A stretch of DNA of 12,015 nt from Lachnospira sp. UBA5912 (GTDB lineage Bacteria; Bacillota; Clostridia; Lachnospirales; Lachnospiraceae): the NCBI GenBank assembly GCA_002435585.1, contig DJDY01000034.1:1-12015 (forward strand). Direction: 5' to 3'. Both the position numbers and the translations under genes were made by a program. Below are positions 7,344 through 12,015 of this stretch, piece after piece (the first letter of the stretch is position 1; the number at the start of each line of letters is the position of its first letter). The notes beneath the pieces are model-generated. The model was not told the DNA's origin and did not search any database. It saw only the letters and a list, made by a program, of their open reading frames with translations.

Positions 7344-7354
7344 GAATAAATCAT

Positions 7355-8413
7355 ATGGATTTAAAATATAATATAGAAAATAAGGAAACTAATACATCAG
7401 TTAATAAGTGCGATACGTGGATATATCCAGATAAGTATATAGATCTTCATCTGCATCTTGATGGTGCAATAACACCGGATATAGCAAAGAAACTGGCTAT
7501 ACTTCAGAATATAAAGCTGCCAGCAGAAAATGATGAGCAGCTTGAAAAGCTTCTCACAGTGCCAGAAGATTGTACTAACCTGAATGATTTCCTTAAATGC
7601 TTTGCTCTTCCAGATGAACTTATGATGACACAGGAGGGAATAAGCGAAGCGGTATATCTTGTCGCAGAAAACATAAAAAAACAGGGAGTTATATATGCGG
7701 AGATAAGATTTGCGCCACAGAATCACACAGAAAAGGGAATGTCACAGGAAGAAGCAGTGCAGGCTGCACTAGAAGGACTTAAAAGAACTAATCTTAAGGC
7801 TAATATTATACTATGCTGTATGCGTGGTGATGGAAATGAAGCAGCGAATTGTGAAACATTAGAGCTTACGAAAAAGTATCTTGTAGAAGATGGCGGTGTA
7901 ACTGGCATGGATTTAGCAGGCGCAGAAGCTCTTTATCCTACATCGAAGTATGCAGAGCTTTTTGCTAAGGCCAGGGAATACGGCATACCATTTACTATTC
8001 ATGCAGGTGAAGCAGCTGGTGCAGACAGTGTAAGATGTGCCATAGAATATGGTGCAGCAAGAATAGGACATGGCGTAAGAATATATGAAGATGAAGATGT
8101 CTGTAGACTTGTAAAGAATAAGGGTATCTGCCTTGAAATGTGTCCTACAAGTAACCGTCAGACTCATGCTGTAGAAAATATGCATGATTACCCACTTGTA
8201 AAATACCTGAATGAAGGAATCAGAGTAACACTTAATACAGACGATATGGCTATAGAGGGGATAACTCTTGAAAGTGAATTCCGTTATATGCAAAAAGAAT
8301 CAGGACTTACAAGAGAACAGGAAAAAATTATTCTTAATAATTCAGTAGATGCCGCATTTACAAGCGATGCGGTTAAAGAAGAACTTAAAAAAGAATTAGG
8401 ACTTGCAAAATAA
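7355..8413 (+). CDS. add: Adenosine deaminase
   Basis: A cytosolic purine-salvage enzyme that hydrolytically deaminates adenosine and deoxyadenosine to inosine and deoxyinosine. At 352 residues it has the family's usual length. The amidohydrolase metal site is complete: His32 and His34 in DLHLHLDGAI, His216 in IHAGE, and Asp296 in NTDDM. Glu219 of HAGE is the expected proton shuttle, and His239 in RIGHG and the EMCPTSN motif are also present. MDLAGAEA (185-192) is the substrate-pocket segment. One small oddity is Met where the family usually has Pro after the DD pair. The ATG at 7355 lies 9 nt behind AAGGA (7341-7345). The gene appears monocistronic, between a structured leader and a strong terminator. 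Adenine deaminase activity is possible in this superfamily, but the motifs and length favour adenosine. Confidence 0.93.
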   Translation: MDLKYNIENKETNTSVNKCDTWIYPDKYIDLHLHLDGAITPDIAKKLAILQNIKLPAENDEQLEKLLTVPEDCTNLNDFLKCFALPDELMMTQEGISEAVYLVAENIKKQGVIYAEIRFAPQNHTEKGMSQEEAVQAALEGLKRTNLKANIILCCMRGDGNEAANCETLELTKKYLVEDGGVTGMDLAGAEALYPTSKYAELFAKAREYGIPFTIHAGEAAGADSVRCAIEYGAARIGHGVRIYEDEDVCRLVKNKGICLEMCPTSNRQTHAVENMHDYPLVKYLNEGIRVTLNTDDMAIEGITLESEFRYMQKESGLTREQEKIILNNSVDAAFTSDAVKEELKKELGLAK

Positions 8414-8471
8414 AAGAACAAATGTTATAGTAATTAACAGCTTAATAAACATTATTAATAGAGTGAATCGT

Positions 8472-8530
8472 AAGGGTTCACGAAGGGGAGCACCACCAAG
8501 GGCGCTTTTCTTCGTGAACCCTTTCTTTTT
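8472..8530 (+). terminator. Intrinsic terminator after add
   Basis: A 14-bp perfect stem (8472-8485 with 8510-8523), reading AAGGGTTCACGAAG on the left arm, has a 24-nt loop and is followed by a T-rich run (8522-8530). It lies 58 nt after the add stop codon. Confidence 0.85.
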
Positions 8531-8662
8531 GCTTATATTTAGGATGTGTGGATGAAAGGTCATTCGTTTATAGCGGTTGGACTTGTGGAGCTGTGACATG
8601 CTAAACATCTGTATATGTTTTAGGTATAAGAGGAAAAGCTATGGAAAGAGGTGAATATCTTA

Positions 8663-8866
8663 ATGGCAGATATAATATTTAATGGAAAGAAAAAAGATGT
8701 AAAGGACAATACTAATATTGCTGAATTCATAACAACTAATGATTATAAGCCAGAACATGTTGTTGTAGAGTTAAATGAAGAAATAATCCCCAAAGAAAGA
8801 TATCAGGATATTGTATTAAAAGATAATGACGTGTTAGAAGTATTAAGCTTTATGGGTGGAGGCTGA
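8663..8866 (+). CDS. thiS: Sulfur carrier protein ThiS
   Basis: A small ubiquitin-fold sulfur carrier for the thiazole half of thiamin. Its C-terminal Gly is adenylated and converted to a thiocarboxylate that donates sulfur to ThiG. The protein is 67 residues, normal for ThiS, and ends in SFMGGG with the essential terminal Gly-Gly exposed. VVVELNEEIIP is the typical central strand-turn. An in-frame GTG at 8651 forms part of the AGAGGTG ribosome binding site (8647-8653); the ATG at 8663, 9 nt behind it, is the better start. It opens the thiS-thiG-thiH-tenI cluster. The activating enzyme ThiF is not in this window. The 132 nt between the add terminator and thiS hold only a weak hairpin (8603-8620), with no TPP riboswitch and no clear promoter. 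Confidence 0.93.
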   Translation: MADIIFNGKKKDVKDNTNIAEFITTNDYKPEHVVVELNEEIIPKERYQDIVLKDNDVLEVLSFMGGG

Positions 8867-8969
8867 TATATGAACTGGTAGATTACTGGATAATAATGAA
8901 AATATCTGGTATTTATGTCATGCTGATTTAGCTTAAATATAAAAATAATATCAAAAAGAGGACAAAACA

Positions 8970-9776
8970 ATGAGTAATAATGCAACAAACACAGAAAACA
9001 AAGAACAGTTAAATGATACATTTAAGTTAGGAAAATATGAATTTACATCACGTTTTATACTTGGTTCTGGCAAATACTCTCTTGAGCTTATAGATGCTGC
9101 AGTTAAACAGGCAGAAGCACAAATAGTAACACTTGCCTTAAGAAGGGCTAATAATGGCGGACTTGCCAATATACTCGATTACATACCAGAGAATGTTCAT
9201 CTTCTTCCTAATACTTCAGGTGCAAGAAACGCAGAAGAAGCTGTAAGAATAGCGAGACTTTCAAGAGAACTTTGCCATAGCGATATGGTCAAAATAGAAG
9301 TAATAAGAGATACTAAATATCTTCTCCCAGATAATTATGAGACAGCAAAAGCAACAGAAATACTTGCCAAAGAAGGATTTGTTGTCATGCCTTACATGTA
9401 CCCTGATCTTAATGCAGCAAGAGATATGGCAAATGCTGGCGCAGCATGTATAATGCCTCTTGCAGCACCTATTGGATCAAACAGGGGAGTATGTACAAAG
9501 GACTTTATTCAGATTCTTATAGATGAGATAGATCTTCCAGTTATAGTTGATGCAGGTATTGGACGTCCTTCACAGGCATGTGAGGTTATGGAGATGGGTG
9601 CAGCAGCAGTTATGGCTAACACAGCTATAGCAACAGCAGGGGATATTCCACGTATGGCAGCAGCGTTTAAGAATGCAATATGTGCAGGAAGAGAAGCATA
9701 TCTTGCAGGTCTTGGAAGAGTTAAGAATGATGGTGCAAGTGCTTCTTCTCCGCTAACTGGTTATCTTCACGAATAG
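8970..9776 (+). CDS. thiG: Thiazole synthase ThiG
   Basis: The central enzyme of thiazole formation. It binds 1-deoxy-D-xylulose 5-phosphate as a Schiff base and condenses it with ThiS thiocarboxylate and dehydroglycine to give the thiazole phosphate carboxylate. The 268-residue protein is a TIM barrel. Visible hallmarks are [10 protein letters not shown] (32-41), IVTLALRR (52-59), the Schiff-base lysine candidate Lys108 in MVKIEVIRD, the phosphate-loop segment [12 protein letters not shown] (162-173), and [10 protein letters not shown] (192-201) followed by NTAIA. An N-terminal extension of about 15 residues is Asn-rich and probably disordered. The start has AAGAGGA 7 nt upstream. It lies 103 nt after thiS, a gap in which nothing distinctive was seen. 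Confidence 0.95.
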   Translation: MSNNATNTENKEQLNDTFKLGKYEFTSRFILGSGKYSLELIDAAVKQAEAQIVTLALRRANNGGLANILDYIPENVHLLPNTSGARNAEEAVRIARLSRELCHSDMVKIEVIRDTKYLLPDNYETAKATEILAKEGFVVMPYMYPDLNAARDMANAGAACIMPLAAPIGSNRGVCTKDFIQILIDEIDLPVIVDAGIGRPSQACEVMEMGAAAVMANTAIATAGDIPRMAAAFKNAICAGREAYLAGLGRVKNDGASASSPLTGYLHE

Positions 9777-9804
9777 AAATGATAATTGGTGGAAAAATAG
9801 ATTT

Positions 9805-9841
9805 TTGACATGCGGTATTAGTGCCTTAGTATACCTGGCAC
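9805..9841 (+). promoter_or_regulatory. Possible internal promoter with inverted repeat before thiH
   Basis: TTGACA (9805-9810) is followed after 16 nt by TAGTAT (9827-9832), a fair sigma-A promoter. An inverted repeat GTGCC-N11-GGCAC (9821-9841) spans the -10 box and could be an operator. The promoter sits in the 112-nt thiG-thiH gap and would let thiH and the following gene be transcribed separately. The hexamer match is good for the -35 and moderate for the -10. Confidence 0.4.
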
Positions 9842-9888
9842 AAATCCGTTATGTGTAAAAATGTGCACAGAAATGAGGATTATTAATT

Positions 9889-11145
9889 ATGAGTAACAAT
9901 GAAATGAGTAATAACGAAGAGAAAAAAGATTTACATATAAACGAAAGTATATTAAGCGATGAAATAAGAGAAGATCAGAAAAAGAACAGAACTAATCATA
10001 TGGAATATATGCCTGATATGGAAGTACTTGATTCAGACATAGATAAGCAGGTTATAGCTGCCATGAATAATTATGATTATGATAAATATACCGCCAAAGA
10101 TGTAGAAAATGCAATTAATGCCAGTAATCGCACACCAGAAGATTTTGCGGCGCTTTTATCACCCGCAGCACTTCCTTACTTAGAACAGATGGCGCAGGCA
10201 GCAAAGATAGAAAAGGAAAAGCATTTTGGCAATTCAATATGTTTCTTCACACCTATATACATAGCTAATTATTGTGAAAATTATTGCATATACTGTGGTT
10301 TTAACTGCCATAATAAGATAAAGAGGGCAAAGCTTAACTATGAAGAAATAGAAGAAGAGATGCAGGCTATAGCAAAGACCGGCCTTCAGGAGATTCTTAT
10401 ACTTACAGGTGAAAGTAAGAAGATGTCAAGCGTTGAGTATATAGGTGAAGCATGTAAGATTGCAAGGAAATATTTTAAAGTAATAGGTCTTGAAGTATAT
10501 CCTATGAATTCAGATGAGTATGCATATCTTCACAAATGTGGTGCTGATTATGTTACAGTATTTCAGGAAACATATAATTCAGATAAATATGAAACACTGC
10601 ATCTTGCAGGACATAAGAGGATATATCCATACAGACTTAATGCACAGGAGCGTGCACTTAAAGGAGGTATGCGTGGAGTAGGTTTTGCAGCATTGCTGGG
10701 TCTGGATGATTTCAGGAAAGATGCATTTGCAACAGGCATGCATGCATATCTTTTACAGAGAAAGTATCCACAGGCAGAGATAGCATTTTCATGTCCAAGA
10801 TTAAGACCTATAATCAATAATGACAGGATTAATCCTAAAGATGTTCATGAGGCACAGCTTTTGCAGGTTGTCACAGCATATAGACTGTTTATGCCATTTG
10901 CAAGCATAACAGTATCCACCAGAGAGTGTGCAAGAGTAAGGAATAATCTCATGAATATAGCCGCAACTAAGATATCAGCCGGTGTCAGCACTGGAATCGG
11001 AAGCCATTCGGATGATATAGAAGATAGCGATAAGGGCGATGAGCAGTTTGAAATATCAGATGGAAGAAATGTCAAAGAGGTATATGATGATCTTGTAAAG
11101 ATAGGACTTCAGCCTGTTATGAGTGATTATATATATGTTGGTTAA
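9889..11145 (+). CDS. thiH: 2-iminoacetate synthase ThiH (radical SAM tyrosine lyase)
   Basis: A radical S-adenosylmethionine enzyme that cleaves tyrosine to p-cresol and dehydroglycine (2-iminoacetate), the glycine unit used by ThiG. It is the oxygen-independent alternative to the oxidase ThiO. The protein has 418 residues. The iron-sulfur motif CX3CX2C is Cys129, Cys133 and Cys136 within NYCENYCIYCGFNC. The C-terminal segment EQFEISDGRNVKEV is typical of ThiH. The related HydG is unlikely because the extra C-terminal Cys cluster is absent. A charged N-terminal extension of about 40 residues begins with a 15-nt tandem duplication (MSNNE twice; 9889-9903 and 9904-9918). The first ATG has GAGGA (9875-9879) 9 nt upstream and is preferred, though 9904 could also be used. 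Use of ThiH suggests an anaerobic lifestyle. Confidence 0.95.
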   Translation: MSNNEMSNNEEKKDLHINESILSDEIREDQKKNRTNHMEYMPDMEVLDSDIDKQVIAAMNNYDYDKYTAKDVENAINASNRTPEDFAALLSPAALPYLEQMAQAAKIEKEKHFGNSICFFTPIYIANYCENYCIYCGFNCHNKIKRAKLNYEEIEEEMQAIAKTGLQEILILTGESKKMSSVEYIGEACKIARKYFKVIGLEVYPMNSDEYAYLHKCGADYVTVFQETYNSDKYETLHLAGHKRIYPYRLNAQERALKGGMRGVGFAALLGLDDFRKDAFATGMHAYLLQRKYPQAEIAFSCPRLRPIINNDRINPKDVHEAQLLQVVTAYRLFMPFASITVSTRECARVRNNLMNIAATKISAGVSTGIGSHSDDIEDSDKGDEQFEISDGRNVKEVYDDLVKIGLQPVMSDYIYVG

Positions 11146-11207
11146 TCAGAAAAAGCTAAGATACATGTTGTACTTTACAGCTTAAAACATAAGAATAATA
11201 AAAATAT

Positions 11208-11234
11208 GAGGGTTGAAAATTATTTTTGACCCTC
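11208..11234 (+). terminator. Weak hairpin, possible attenuator or terminator after thiH
   Basis: GAGGGT (11208-11213) pairs with ACCCTC (11229-11234), and a bulged A/T inner helix closes a short loop. The tail is AT-rich rather than a clean T run, so termination would be partial at most. A second small stem, GCAGAA/TTCTGC (11268-11273/11280-11285), follows in the same 177-nt gap before the next gene. Confidence 0.35.
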
Positions 11235-11322
11235 TTAATTATTATCCTGACTGATAATCAGCAAGTGGCAGAATTTACTTTCTGCATTTATATCAGAATA
11301 TATAAATATCGAGGAAAAACAT

Positions 11323-11928
11323 ATGTTAAATGACGTTATAGCAATTACAAACAGAAAATTATGTGAAAGACCTTTTGTAGAACAGATAGAAAGAGTGTGT
11401 AGGTTAGAGCCTGAAGCAATTATTTTACGTGAAAAGGATTTGCCTGAAAAAGAGTATGCAAAACTTGCAAGGGAGGTGTATAATATAACCAATAGTTATA
11501 ATGTACGGTTAATAATTCACACATATATTAATGTAGCAGAAGAACTTGGGATTAATACAGTTCATATGTCGCTGCATAATATGAGGGAATATATGAATAG
11601 TTTATCTGATTCCTGTTATAAGGATTCTAATGATAAAAAAGATAATAATAAAAATATACAGATAGGATGTTCCATACATTCAGTTAAAGAGGCAGTTGAA
11701 GCTAAAAATCTGGGAGCAACATATATAACAGCAGGACATATATATGCCACAGATTGTAAAAAAGGATTAAAACCAAGAGGATTGATTTTCCTGAAAGAGG
11801 TGTGTGAAGCTGTAACTATTCCGGTGTATGCGATAGGAGGAATAGATATAGATGATGGAAGAAGAAAAGAGGTCATGGAATACGGGGCGGCTGGAAGCTG
11901 TATAATGTCTGGAATGATGAAAGCTTAG
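11323..11928 (+). CDS. tenI: TenI-like thiazole tautomerase (ThiE/TenI superfamily)
   Basis: A 201-residue TIM-barrel protein of the thiamin phosphate synthase superfamily. It keeps the shared LREKDL motif (35-40) but lacks ThiE residues that bind metal and diphosphate: the usual ND is replaced by HT (66-67), and HLGQ by HMSL (81-84). It carries GHIYATDCKKGLKPRG (138-153), which closely resembles the TenI segment of Bacillus subtilis with its catalytic His; here that is His139. TenI aromatises the thiazole carboxylate phosphate made by ThiG, which fits its place after thiS, thiG and thiH. A polar Asn/Asp/Lys-rich insert (about 96-112) breaks the barrel. GAGGA (11311-11315) lies 7 nt before the ATG. 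Automatic annotation would probably call this thiE; a remaining synthase activity cannot be excluded. Confidence 0.8.
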   Translation: MLNDVIAITNRKLCERPFVEQIERVCRLEPEAIILREKDLPEKEYAKLAREVYNITNSYNVRLIIHTYINVAEELGINTVHMSLHNMREYMNSLSDSCYKDSNDKKDNNKNIQIGCSIHSVKEAVEAKNLGATYITAGHIYATDCKKGLKPRGLIFLKEVCEAVTIPVYAIGGIDIDDGRRKEVMEYGAAGSCIMSGMMKA

Positions 11929-11977
11929 CATATATTATAAGGAGTGAAATTAAATATATTATAAAATATTCCATAAC

Positions 11978-12005
11978 TTGACATTGTATAAAAATGTAAT
12001 ATACT
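11978..12005 (+). promoter_or_regulatory. Strong sigma-A promoter pointing out of the right edge
   Basis: TTGACA (11978-11983), a 16-nt spacer and TATACT (12000-12005) form a near-consensus promoter. It begins 50 nt after the tenI stop, so the next gene beyond the window probably forms a separate transcript. The stretch before it is AT-rich with an 11-nt direct repeat (11930-11940 and 11954-11964) and no clear terminator. Confidence 0.6.
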
Positions 12006-12015
12006 AATAATAGTA

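Larger units (their letters stand above)
7117..7354 (+). promoter_or_regulatory. Highly structured leader of the adenosine deaminase gene
   Basis: About 238 nt of leader can fold into a closed multibranch structure. GCCGTGC (7126-7132) pairs with GCACGGC (7241-7247). Inside are three hairpins. The first has a 24-bp stem, 7133-7156 with 7169-7192, containing one G-U pair. The second is GGGC-GAAA-GCCC (7196-7207) with a GNRA tetraloop. The third is an 11-bp stem, 7212-7222 with 7228-7238. A second copy of the central module lies at 7273-7343 and runs into the ribosome binding site. No known riboswitch consensus was recognised. An alternative reading is an intergenic repeat element that happens to be transcribed. 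Confidence 0.5.

Noticed and set aside
7117..7354. Purine riboswitch for add
   Set aside because: The conserved three-way-junction and loop sequences of the purine aptamer are not present.
8396..8608. 70-codon minus-strand ORF across the add terminator
   Set aside because: It reads through a terminator hairpin and overlaps the add 3' end; its composition reflects the stem arms and AT-rich flank rather than a protein.
9889..11145. HydG (hydrogenase maturase) in place of ThiH
   Set aside because: The additional C-terminal Cys cluster of HydG is missing, and the neighbours are thiS and thiG.

Overview
The window looks like chromosomal DNA of a low-GC Gram-positive bacterium, most likely a gut Clostridia/Lachnospiraceae species. 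This is inferred from AT-rich intergenic DNA, purine-rich GGAGG/AGAGG ribosome binding sites at nearly every gene, TTGACA/TATAAT-type promoters, the style of the MacB/FtsX-type permease, and an oxygen-independent thiamin thiazole pathway using ThiH. It contains eight recognisable protein genes (one cut by the left edge), one unrecognised start-less reading frame and several structured non-coding stretches.

Layout. (1) 1-1586 is the 3' part of an ABC permease with a long Met-rich helical region and a C-terminal FtsX domain. A tiny cationic ORF (1592-1666) follows, then a strong bidirectional terminator (1681-1734). (2) 1819-1847 is a near-consensus sigma-A promoter opening a leader of about 350 nt with several hairpins. 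It leads into two consecutive ABC half-transporters (2207-4015 and 4157-5890), probably a heterodimer, ended by a bidirectional terminator (5973-6018). (3) On the minus strand are a Nudix hydrolase (6038-6589) and, just upstream of it, a start-less 120-codon frame (6629-6991) that looks like a gene remnant. (4) 7102-7354 is an extended -10 promoter plus a highly structured leader with a duplicated 71-nt module, in front of adenosine deaminase (7355-8413), which ends in a classic terminator. (5) 8663-11928 is a thiamin thiazole cluster: thiS, thiG, thiH and a gene of the ThiE/TenI superfamily whose residues fit TenI (thiazole tautomerase) better than ThiE. A strong promoter at 11978-12005 points out of the right edge.

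How it works together. ThiS carries sulfur as a C-terminal thiocarboxylate. ThiH makes dehydroglycine from tyrosine. ThiG joins these with deoxyxylulose phosphate to form the thiazole, and the TenI-like protein would aromatise it. No ThiF, ThiC, ThiD or clear ThiE is visible, and no TPP riboswitch precedes the cluster. The most unusual feature is the add leader: its hairpin arms can pair with either copy of the duplicated module, and the second copy overlaps the add ribosome binding site. The sequence alone cannot tell a regulatory RNA switch from a duplicated intergenic repeat.
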